NCBI GenBank assembly: GCA_963816795.1
Contig: CAWFLT010000007.1
Span: 1 to 64,000, forward strand
Reading direction: 5' to 3'
Origin: CAWFLT01 sp963816795
GTDB taxonomy: Bacteria > Acidobacteriota > Vicinamibacteria > Vicinamibacterales > SCN-69-37
DNA: 64,000 nucleotides
Under the pieces are notes generated by a model. That model worked only from the letters and a program-made list of their open reading frames with translations, searched no databases and was not told where the DNA came from. Shown here in pieces: positions 29,757 to 37,833 of this stretch; the stretch's first letter is position 1; each line of letters starts with the position of its first letter. The position numbers and the translations under genes were made by a program.

Positions 29757-31627
29757 CTACGGGAGCTCGACGTCGTACGCGGTGACTCGCCAGGTGCCTT
29801 GTTCCCTGCGCCAAAGTAGACGCAGGACCGCGCCCTCGCCGCCCTGAGTGAGGAAGCGGAACGTCATGCTGAAGGCTTCTCCGTATTCGAGCGGCAGAGG
29901 ATCTGGCGGCACTGCGCCGCGGGCGCGAGCGTCACACTCGACGACGTCGCCGAGGGCCGTGGGAAGGCTGCTGAGGCTGAACATGCGCGAGTACGGCTGA
30001 TCCATCACACGAATCGACGAGTGGAGGGGCTCAGCCGCTTCGACGATCGTCTCCAGATTGCGCGATTTGCCCACCCATTGGCCGATGCGTTCAAGACTTG
30101 CGCGGATCTTCCGGCCCGCATCGTCGAGAGATGTCGACGGCGGAGCGTCAGGACCGCGCACCAGGTCGTAGCAGGCGTAGCTTTTCGTCGAAAGGTATTG
30201 AAACGCCTGATCGTAGTTCTTGCGAATCAACCAGGCGTCCACGAAGCCCTTCGCCGCGTTCACGAGAACGAGGTCCGCCTTGATCCGCACGAGCTTTGGT
30301 TCGGGCGGCGCCGGTGGCACCGGCGTCTCATCGGGCGTCGGCGCCGTCTGCCAGGAGACGATCTTCCAATACCCGTCCTCCTTGGCCCACAGTAACGCGA
30401 TCGAGGCGTCCTTCCGTGGCCCGGCGATGCGGAACGTCGCACCGACGTAGCGGCCGTACCCGTGCGATCGATTCGCCGGTGCACCCGGCCTCAACCGGTT
30501 CTCGCAGTCGAACCCGGCAGCGATGTCGTCGGGCACGTCGTAGAGAGCGAACTGGGCCTGCAGAGGGTGCGTCACGGCGCGCAGCCGCGGCATGGCGACG
30601 GGCACGCCGATCGTCAGGCCAGTAAGCGAGTCGTGCTTGCCTAGCGGCGTCGTAGGCGGCTTTCAAATTGACCAGGATCTGAAACGGCGCCAGGCCGCGG
30701 TCGAAGGCGGATGGGTCGGGCCTATCCTGCGCCAGGCACGCGTAGGACCGTTCCGAAACATACCCCATCGCGGCCACCACATCGCCTTCGAGGAGCCACG
30801 CCTGCAAGAAGTCAGGCACCATCACCTTGATGTCCTTCTTGCCCGCACGCGGGACTTTCGGCAGGGCCAGGGCGGAGGCTCTCCGGGGCGTCGGGCGTCT
30901 TCTCGAGGCGGACACCGAGGAAGCTTCGCCACCAGTTCTGAAATCCTGCCCACTGCGCGGCGTGCCGCTCGGCATTGTCGCCGGCGCGGACGTCCGAGTT
31001 CGACGCGCTCAAGTGTCCGTTGAACAACATGACGGGGAAGCTCGACGATCGATAGTCGACGTCGACATCGGCCAGACGACCGTCCAGCGCAATTGAGAGC
31101 TGAATCGACGGCGTGCCTCGTTGTTCGCGGTAGTTGATCGGGTAGCCCTTGTGATACACGGCGTTGTCGACACCACGCTTGAACTCCTGCGAGCGGTCCA
31201 GCATCTCGCGCGCGTTTGGCGTCAATCGGACGTACATCCGGAACTGGCGATCGCTTCGCGTGCCTGAGAGTTCGCCCTTGACGGTGTCAACGCGCTCGAT
31301 GAGCGCCAGGCCGTCACCGAACTTCTGTTTCGACGCGTCGGTCAGCGCCGTCGTCATCAGGGCATGCGTGACGGCGTCGAACGTCGTTCTCGCAGAGAGG
31401 CTGAGGACGTCGTCATAGAACGAACGAGCATCCAGGGTCTGACCGGTCACCTTGGTGAATCGCCCCACCCAGTCAGCGACGAGCTGTTGACGCCGTGCGT
31501 CAAGCTCCGCGTACGCCCCGCCGAAACGTTGCACCGGCTGCTGGGCCAGGAGGATCTGAATGGCCAGGCCGCTGAAGAGCACGCTCCCAACGATCCCATA
31601 CGTTCTCCGGAACCTCAGCAATGACAC
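29757..31627 (-). CDS. Large secreted protein of unknown function, two frameshifts
   Basis: Joined across shifts near 30880 and 30635 the product is about 620 residues. It starts with a signal peptide or anchor (YGIVGSVLFSGLAIQILLAQ). The N-terminal third (to about 30900) is a mixed alpha/beta region with WWRSFLGVRLEKTPDAP near its end. Two similar units follow, each with a (V/A)(K)x-FxxAWLxxxDxxxAxxYxSxxSYAC pattern: LQAWLLEGDVVAAMGYVSERSYACL and VDAWLIRKNYDQAFQYLSTKSYACY. Each unit later has a strand pair near GEGAVLRLLWRREQGTWRVTAYDVE or DASIALLWAKEDGYWKIVSWQ. The paired layout recalls NTF2/DUF4440-type cone folds, but this is inference. It is divergent from the cyclophilin gene. Confidence 0.65.
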
Positions 31628-31746
31628 GATAGTGAATCCCTCTCTGCGCAGAATGCGCCAGCACTGCCGGGAAGCAACCTCCGTGCCAGTATCCAGACGG
31701 AAGCCGCCGTCGACGCCGATGTCCGGTCGGGCGCTAGAATGCGAGC

Positions 31747-32391
31747 GTGCTCCGGTACCTTACGCCCGTCATCATCCTGGCGCTCTGGACGATTCGACCC
31801 GGCGCGCCCACGCCGCAGGCGGCACCGCAGCCGGACCTCACCGACGTCACCTCGTTCAACGAGCAGGCGCCAGAAACCTACCTCGCCCGGTTCGAGACGA
31901 GCGTCGGCATTTTCATCGTGCGCGTCACGCGCGAATGGGCGCCGCATGGGGCCGACCGATTCTACAACCTCGTGAAGCGTGGCTTCTACGACCAGTGCCG
32001 GTTCTTTCGCGTGGTCAAGGACTTCGTGGCGCAGTTCGGCATCCACGGTGATCCGGTGGTTGCAACAGCCTGGAGCAAAGCCGCGATTCGACCCGACCGC
32101 GCAACGCGAAGCAATACCCGCGGCCGGGTGACGTTTGCAATGGCCGGCCCGGCGGATCGGACGACGCAGGTCTTCATCAACTTCGCCGACAACTCCCGGC
32201 TCGACATCAACGGCTTTGCGCCAATTGGGGAAGTGATCACGAGCTTGCTGCTGGTCGAACGGCTCTATCACGAGTACGGCGAGGGCCCGGACCAGGGCGA
32301 GATCGAACGAGGCGGCAACGCCTTCCTCAGCCGGTTTCTCCCCCGGCTCGACTACATCAAGACCGCGCGGCTCATCGCCGCGGGCAACTGA
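31747..32391 (+). CDS. Cyclophilin-type peptidyl-prolyl isomerase, exported
   Basis: A 214-residue protein with an N-terminal hydrophobic segment (MLRYLTPVIILALWTI), then a cyclophilin domain from about residue 45. Typical parts are YLARFETSVGIFIVRVTREWAPHGADRFYNLVKRGFYDQCRFFRVVKDFVAQFG, then GRVTFAMAGPADRTTQVFINFADNSRLD. It catalyses proline cis-trans isomerisation to help exported proteins fold. The start GTG at 31747 gives the export signal. The active-site Arg of the FxRVxxxFxxQ motif is present (FFRVVKDFVAQ). The next small gene begins 4 bases after its stop. Confidence 0.93.
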   Translation: MLRYLTPVIILALWTIRPGAPTPQAAPQPDLTDVTSFNEQAPETYLARFETSVGIFIVRVTREWAPHGADRFYNLVKRGFYDQCRFFRVVKDFVAQFGIHGDPVVATAWSKAAIRPDRATRSNTRGRVTFAMAGPADRTTQVFINFADNSRLDINGFAPIGEVITSLLLVERLYHEYGEGPDQGEIERGGNAFLSRFLPRLDYIKTARLIAAGN

Positions 32392-32394
32392 GCC

Positions 32395-32646
32395 ATGACG
32401 GACCAGCCGGCACCTCTCAAGCGCTACGACTACTACAAGGGCCCCGAGCGGCTCGGTGACGAGTGGACGCTGAGCCGGGGCAACCTGACGATGCGCTGTG
32501 TGCTTTCGACAAACAAGCTCGGCTGGGAACTGCGGCTCACCGCGGGATCGAGCTTTTCCCGCTCGCAGGTGTGCAAGAGCGAGGCGGACGTGCGCACGAC
32601 GAGTGCGGCGTGGGCTGCCGAGGCTCGCGCGAAAGGCTGGGCGTAG
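32395..32646 (+). CDS. Small hypothetical protein behind the cyclophilin
   Basis: An 83-residue soluble protein starting just after the cyclophilin stop, so probably in one transcript. The sequence (YDYYKGPERLGDEWTLSRGNLTMRCVLSTNKLGWELRL, then SRSQVCKSEADVRTTSAAWAAEARAKGW) suggests a small beta sheet followed by a helix. It contains no motif I recognise. Composition is like that of real genes here and unlike the arginine-rich shadow frames. No function is offered. Confidence 0.6.
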   Translation: MTDQPAPLKRYDYYKGPERLGDEWTLSRGNLTMRCVLSTNKLGWELRLTAGSSFSRSQVCKSEADVRTTSAAWAAEARAKGWA

Positions 32647-32690
32647 CGCGTGGGCTTTTTCCGCGACTGTGGGTCTCGTCGCGCAGGACG

Positions 32691-33491
32691 TCAGCGCTTC
32701 CCGCAGATGTCTGACGGCCTGACGCCGTAGCGCCGCCGAAACGTCGTCACGAAGTGGCTGAGCGATCCGAACCCGACGGCGAAGCAGGTGTCGGTGACGC
32801 TCGCGCCGTCACGAAGGTGGGCGCTGGCGTGTACGAGGCGGACGTCCGTCAGGAAGCGATGAGGCGGGCGGCCTTCGAGCTCCGCAAAGATCCGCGCGAA
32901 GTGAAACAGGCTCATCCCCGCATCGCGCGCCAACATCGACAGTGAGAGCGGTTCGGCGTACTGCGCCTCGATCAGCGCCTTCGCTCGATCGAGGCGCGCG
33001 GCGTACCAGGCCAGGCGATCGGGTCGGAACAGCGGCTGGCGTGATGCCTGCCCCGACAGCGACCACAGAACGGCGCCGCCGAGCGCCTCGGCCCGCGCCT
33101 CATCCCCGGGCCCGCATGTACGGAGTGTCAAATGAAGATAGGCGTGACGATTCCGGAGCGTTCGCACGGGTGATGTGCCGATCGTCATCAACGATCGCGC
33201 GCTCTCGACGGCCTCGTCCGAGTACGACACGGAGAAGCAACAATCGGACGGCACTTCCTCGTCGTGCGCACACGAGAACTCGAGCCCTGGCGTCGTCATG
33301 AAGAGCGACCGTGGTGACACTTCATGCCAGGCGTCCGTCGTTCGGATGCGAAACGATCCCGCCTCGACGAAGTTGACGCCGTAGCCGAGGGCGCGCTCGC
33401 GTTCCGGATCGTGATGCGGCACGCCAGGCGGGTGGTCGAAGCGCTCGAGCGCGACCGCCTCCGTGCGGACGAGTTGGGCGGCGCGAATCAT
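32691..33491 (-). CDS. AraC-family transcriptional regulator
   Basis: About 266 residues. The C-terminal 100 carry the two AraC helix-turn-helix units (LDRAKALIEAQYAEPLSLSMLARDAGMSLFHFARIFAELEGRPPHRFLTDVRLVHA and VTDTCFAVGFGSLSHFVTTFRRRYGVRPSD). The N-terminal part is cupin-like (GYGVNFVEAGSFRIRTTDAWHEVSPRSLFMTTPG) and would bind an effector. I chose the ATG at 33491 (MIRAAQLVRTEAV); an ATG 24 codons upstream is in frame but adds a low-complexity stretch. It points away from the NTF2-like gene starting near 33.7 kb, a candidate target. Confidence 0.9.
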   Translation of the reverse strand: MIRAAQLVRTEAVALERFDHPPGVPHHDPERERALGYGVNFVEAGSFRIRTTDAWHEVSPRSLFMTTPGLEFSCAHDEEVPSDCCFSVSYSDEAVESARSLMTIGTSPVRTLRNRHAYLHLTLRTCGPGDEARAEALGGAVLWSLSGQASRQPLFRPDRLAWYAARLDRAKALIEAQYAEPLSLSMLARDAGMSLFHFARIFAELEGRPPHRFLTDVRLVHASAHLRDGASVTDTCFAVGFGSLSHFVTTFRRRYGVRPSDICGKR

Positions 33492-33698
33492 CGACCGTAT
33501 GGTCGCACACTCCGTCGGTGGCGAGCGGCTGGACGTGGAGTGGAAGTTCGCAAGAAACCGCAAGCCGCCGCAGGCGTCTCCCCGATAGATTCCGACCTGG
33601 AGGGCCTATGGGAACGTTTGGAGCGGCGGCATTGGGTGGTTGGCGTCACCCTGCTCATTCCGGTGACAGGCGCATCACCCAGGGCGCCGGTCACGCAG

Positions 33699-34082
33699 AT
33701 GGAGATCGACAAGGAACTGCTTGCGGCGCGGGAGCTCGCCTGGCGCGCGTATTTCGCTGGCGATGTGAAGGCGCTCGGCGATCTGCTGCCGGACGAGTTC
33801 ATTGGCATCGGGATGAACGACGAACCCTTCGCCGACCGTGCCAAGACGCTCGAAGACGCCAGGGCGTTTCGTGATGGCGGCGGACGCCTGATTCGCCTGA
33901 CGTTTCCCGAGACACGCGCGCAGCGGTTCGGGGAGGCCGTCGTTCTCTACGGCCGTTTCGACGTGGTCATCTACTCCGGCGGCGAGGAGCGCACGCTCCG
34001 TGGCCGGCTCACCGAGATGTTCGTCCGGCGCGGGGGCAAGTGGCTGCACCCCGGCTGGCATCTCGACGTGATCGCGAAGTAA
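33699..34082 (+). CDS. NTF2/SnoaL-like (DUF4440-type) protein
   Basis: A protein of at least 127 residues with the cone-shaped NTF2 fold pattern. It has an N-terminal helix pair (LLAARELAWRAYFAGDVKALGDLLPDEFIGIGMND), then strands (AVVLYGRFDVVIYSG, RGRLTEMFVRRGGKWLHPGWHLDVI). The ATG at 33699 is the safest start. An in-frame GTG at 33636 would add a short hydrophobic leader (VVGVTLLIPVTGASP) and may be the true start of an exported form. Such domains bind small ligands or act as enzymes, and no substrate is evident here. It stands between a divergent AraC regulator and the GTPase cluster. Confidence 0.78.
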   Translation: MEIDKELLAARELAWRAYFAGDVKALGDLLPDEFIGIGMNDEPFADRAKTLEDARAFRDGGGRLIRLTFPETRAQRFGEAVVLYGRFDVVIYSGGEERTLRGRLTEMFVRRGGKWLHPGWHLDVIAK

Positions 34083-34188
34083 CGCCGCCCCGACCGGCGG
34101 CTGAGGGCGTCCCTCCACGGCCGGCCGATGCCGTGATACCCTTCCGCGTTCAGGTCAGAGTACCCGGCCGTCCAGATAGGCAGGCGCA

Positions 34189-34931
34189 ATGTCGGCCAAG
34201 CGGTCTTCGAGTTCGACCAGCAAAGTCACCTACGCGGCCCGCAAGCACGCCGGCCGCAGCGCGCCGGTGCGAGCGGTCTCCCGCGTCTCCCGCACGGCGC
34301 CGGCTCCAATGAGGAAGCACGCCGTGGATACCAAGAACAATCGACCCCAGCTCCCCAAGAACACCGCCGATGCCAAGGGCCTGCCGGCCGACGACGCCGG
34401 CGGCGGCAACATCGACAAGGTCCGCGACATCCTGTTCGGCGGACAGATGCGCGACTACGAGCGGCGCTTCAGCCGGCTCGAAGAGCGCCTGGTCCAGGAG
34501 ACCGCCGAGCTCAAGGACGACGTCCGCAAGCGCCTCGTCGGCGCTCGAGCAGTTCGTCAAGCAGGAGACCGCGTCGCTCGCCGATCGCATCAAGACCGAG
34601 CACGACGAGCGCACCGACGCGACCAAGGATCTCTCGCGCGAAGCGCGCGAGAGCGCCAAGGCCTTCGAGAAGAAGACCGGCCAGCTCGACGACACGATCG
34701 GCAAGGTGCAGCGCGAGCTGCGCCAGCAGCTCCTCGAGCTGCACCAGCGCATGAGCGACGACATGCGGCAGAAGGTCGACGAAGTGCTGGCGCGGCTGAA
34801 TCAGGAATCGGCGGAGCTGCGCAACGACAAGACCGACCGCGCGACGCTCGCTGCGCTCCTCACCGAGATGGCGATGCGGCTCACCAACGAGCTGATCGAT
34901 CCCCGGCGTCGACAATGGTCGGCATGGGTGA
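34189..34931 (+). CDS. Coiled-coil protein at head of the GTPase cluster, frameshifted
   Basis: About 245 residues when joined. A basic, serine/alanine-rich N-terminus (residues 1-50) leads to NIDKVRDILFGGQMRDYERRFSRLEERLVQET. A long heptad-rich coiled coil then runs to MAMRLTNELIDP. The frame changes near 34542 (DVRKRL to ALEQFVKQE). A further base too many in the cccc run at 34900-34903 would, if removed, give an end at the TGA at 34929-34931, overlapping the next gene. The DILFGGQMRDYERRFxRLEERL motif is distinctive and suggests a conserved family rather than a generic coil. It probably scaffolds or regulates the membrane protein encoded next; no signal peptide is present. Confidence 0.6.
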
Positions 34932-36692
34932 TCGCGTCGCGCCGCCTCAGAACGACGAGGCGCGGACCGGATCGCGCGATCCCGACCCGGACGACGAGAT
35001 CGCGTCGCTGCGGGCGATCCTGGTCGGTCCCGAGCGCGCGGCTTGGCCGCGCTGCAGTCGCGCCTCGACGATCCGGAGCGCCGCGCGCCGACGACGTCGG
35101 CGCCGTGCTGCCGCAGGTCCTGCTCCGGCACGCGCACGATCCCCATTTCACGCGCGCGCTGACGCCGCCGCTCGAACAGGCGATCACGACGTCGGTGCAG
35201 CGCAACCCCAAGCCGCTGGCCGACGCGCTGTTCCCGGTGATGGGTCCGGCGATTCGCAAGGCCGTCGCGGCCGCGCTCGCCGGCATGGTCGAGTCGCTCA
35301 ACCGGACGCTCGAGCACGCGGTGTCGTGGCGATCGGTGCAGTGGCGGCTCGAGGCGCTGCGCACCGGCAAGCCGTTCGCCGAAGTCGTCCTGCTCGAAGA
35401 CGCTGCTCTACCGCGTCGAACAGGTCTTTCTGATCGATCGCCGCACCGGCCTGCTGCTGCAACACGTGCAGGCGGGCACCGCCGGCGTCCAGGACGCGGA
35501 CATGGTGTCGGGCATGCTGACGGCGATCCGCGACTTCGTGCAGGATTCGTTCCATGTCGCCGACGCCGACTCGCTCGAGGCGTTGAAGGTCGGCGAGTTG
35601 TCGGTGTGGATCGAGGCCGGCCCGCACGCCATTCTCGCCGCGGTGATTCGCGGCACCGCGCCGCGCGATTTCCGCACGCCGCTGCAGGACGCGATCGAGA
35701 CCATCCATCTGGAGTTCGGCGAAACGCTCGAGTCGTTCAACGGCGACGCGAGCACGCTCGACGCCGGCGCCGGCCCATCGCTCGAGGCGCTGCTGCAGAC
35801 GCAGTACCGGGCCGAAGAGCGGCGCCCGCGGACGCTGAGCACGTGGATCCTCCTCGGCGTGATCGCGTTGCGGCGCTCGCTCGTGTGGGCGGGCTTCGCG
35901 TATCGCACGCGTGCCCGAGACGCCCGCTACCTGGACGCGCTGCGGGCCGAGCCCGGCCTTACCGTCGTCTCCGCCGCAACGCCGTGGCGGACAGCTCGTC
36001 GTGTCGGGTCTCCGCGATCCGCGCGCCCGCGACCCGCAGACCTTCGTCGAACCGGCGGGGCTCGCCCCGACCGCGGTGCAGGGTCGATGGGCGCCGTACT
36101 ACGCGCTCGACCCGCCGATCATGCTCGCGCGCGCGCACGACGTGCTGCAGCCGCCGGCCGGGACGACGCTCGAGCTGGCCGACGGCGTGCTGTCGCGCAC
36201 GCGGCACGCCGCCGGTCGCCTGGGTGGCCGAGGCTCGCCGGCTGGCGCCGCTCATCGCCGGAATCACGAGGATTCGACGCCGTCAGCGTGCTCGACGAAT
36301 CGGCACGAGCCGTGATCGCGCGGATCGAAGGGCAGGTCCTGCTGTTCGTCAAGGGGGCGGCGCGCCTCGTCGCCGGTCAGGACGATGCCGTGCAGCAGAT
36401 GCAGCGCGATCTGCGCGAAGTCGACGCGATTGCCGGCGCGACCGGACAGCGGTTCCGTATCGAGATCGTCGGTCACACCGACGCCGATGGCCCGGCGGAG
36501 TCGAATCTGCCGCTCAGCCGTGCCCGTGCTGCCGTGGTGCAAGCCGCGATTGCGTCGCGGCCTCTCGTCGCGCCTCGAGGTCGTCGTCGACCGGTGTCGG
36601 CAGCGGCACGCCGGTGGTGGCGAGCGAGGACGAAGCAGGACAAGCAGAAGAATCGGCGCGTCACCATTCGGGTGACGCGTCAGGCCGGTTGA
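34915..36692 (+). pseudogene. OmpA-family membrane protein with central LC7/longin-like region, heavily frameshifted
   Basis: Joined across at least seven shifts (near 35040, 35085, 35400, 35985, 36215, 36270 and 36570) it gives about 590 residues. The N-terminal helical part ends in FPVMGPAIRKAVAAALAGMVESLNRTLEHAVSWRSVQWRLEALRTGKPF. A middle domain follows (about 35405-35700): LLYRVEQVFLIDRRTGLLLQHV, DADMVSGMLTAIRDFVQDSF, LSVWIEAGPHAILAAVIRG. This pattern recalls roadblock/longin folds, by inference. One membrane helix comes next (TLSTWILLGVIAL, near 35850), then BON-like strands (GGQLVVSGLRDP) and a C-terminal OmpA peptidoglycan-binding domain (RFRIEIVGHTDADGPAESNLPLSRARAA, KNRRVTIRV). It overlaps the coiled-coil gene and precedes the GTPase by 13 bases. 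Confidence 0.7.
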
Positions 36693-36705
36693 TGGACCAG
36701 ACGCC

Positions 36706-37203
36706 ATGATTCAGAAGAAGATCTGCATGCTGGGCGCGTTCGCGGTCGGGAAGACGAGCCTCGTCGCCCGGTACGTGAGCAGCCTGTTTTCCGAGAAGTA
36801 TCTGTCGACGGTCGGCGTCAAGATCGACAAGAAGCAGCTGACGGTCGACGGACGCGACGTGACGCTGATGCTCTGGGACATCTACGGCCAGGACGACTAC
36901 CAGACCGTGCAGCCTTCCCACTTGCGCGGGATGTCAGGGTACCTCCTCGTCGTTGACGGGACGCGCCGGGCGACGCTCGACGTTGCCCGGCAGTTGCAGA
37001 CGAAGGCGACCGCCGCCGCCGGGCAGGTGCCGTTCATCCTGCTGCTGAACAAGGTGGATCTCGCGTCCGACTGGGAGATCGACGAGCCGCTGTTCTTCAA
37101 ACTGGTGGAGCAGGGGTGGCGCGTCATCCGCACGAGCGCGAAAACGGGTGAGGGGGTCGATGAGGCCTTCCATCAGCTCACGAAAGCGATGCTCCAGAAA
37201 TAG
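36706..37203 (+). CDS. Rab/Ras-like small GTPase
   Basis: A 165-residue single-domain GTPase of the Ras superfamily. Motifs: G1 GAFAVGKTS at 10-18, switch-I threonine T35 in STVG, G3 D58-IYGQ62 (Ras DTAGQ with Thr-Ala replaced by Ile-Tyr but the catalytic glutamine kept), G4 NKVD at 115-118 and G5 TSAK at 143-146. Length and order match eukaryotic Rab and bacterial Rab-like proteins. There is no C-terminal cysteine for prenylation, so membrane recruitment must come from partners. The frame is fully open although the gene just upstream is broken. Next to the OmpA-like and coiled-coil genes it probably acts as a cytoplasmic switch for them. Confidence 0.93.
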   Translation: MIQKKICMLGAFAVGKTSLVARYVSSLFSEKYLSTVGVKIDKKQLTVDGRDVTLMLWDIYGQDDYQTVQPSHLRGMSGYLLVVDGTRRATLDVARQLQTKATAAAGQVPFILLLNKVDLASDWEIDEPLFFKLVEQGWRVIRTSAKTGEGVDEAFHQLTKAMLQK

Positions 37204-37221
37204 GCCTTCCTCGAGGACACC

Positions 37222-37815
37222 ATGAGCGACGCCTTCCTCTCCAGCGTAGTGCGCGCCCTCGACCTCGCGGTGGTCGAGCGACTGCCCAACTCTGCGTTCC
37301 ACCTGGTCACGCCGGCGCCCGGTTGGCTGGCCGATGTCTTCGAGACGGCGCCGACCGGCGCGCAACGGACCCTCGGCGGCGCCCTGCCGTTTCTCGATGA
37401 TTTCCTCGTGCAGGCGGACGTCGCCTGGCGCGATGGCCACACCGCGTCCTCCGGGCCGTTCGCCGCGACGGTGGGTGGGACGGAGCACTTGCTGCGGGCG
37501 ACCGCGCTCACGGTGGAGCAGCGCAAGCTGATGGTGCTCGAGCGGCTGAGCGGCGAGGCCGATACCCGTCCGATCCTGCAGAAGGCGCGCGAACAAATGC
37601 TCGAGCACGAAGAGCTCGTGCGGCAGATTGTGGCCGTGCACGAACCGGCGTCGCGCATCGACCTCGGGCTGAAGCAACTGACCGAGACGTCGCTGACGCC
37701 AGCGCAGCACGACGTGCTCGAGCGCGTCAGCCGCGCCAGCGCGGAACTGCAAGCGGCGCTCGCGCCGCTGCCGTCGCTGCCACCACGCTTGAGGCGGCAG
37801 GCGCGTACGGTCTAA
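37222..37815 (+). CDS. PAS-like small protein downstream of the GTPase
   Basis: A 197-residue soluble protein starting 18 bases after the GTPase stop, probably in the same operon. Residues about 1-115 (VERLPNSAFHLVTPAPGWLADVF, LPFLDDFLVQADVAWRDG, SGPFAATVGGTEHLLRATALTVEQRKLMVLERL) have the strand/helix order of a PAS-like sensor fold; this is my inference, not a motif match. The second half is helical (ILQKAREQMLEHEELVRQIVAVHE, VLERVSRASAELQAAL) and suits a dimerising or signalling helix. It could be an effector or regulator of the GTPase. It converges with the diguanylate cyclase gene. Confidence 0.6.
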   Translation: MSDAFLSSVVRALDLAVVERLPNSAFHLVTPAPGWLADVFETAPTGAQRTLGGALPFLDDFLVQADVAWRDGHTASSGPFAATVGGTEHLLRATALTVEQRKLMVLERLSGEADTRPILQKAREQMLEHEELVRQIVAVHEPASRIDLGLKQLTETSLTPAQHDVLERVSRASAELQAALAPLPSLPPRLRRQARTV

Positions 37816-37833
37816 CGAGCGCAGCCCTGGGTG

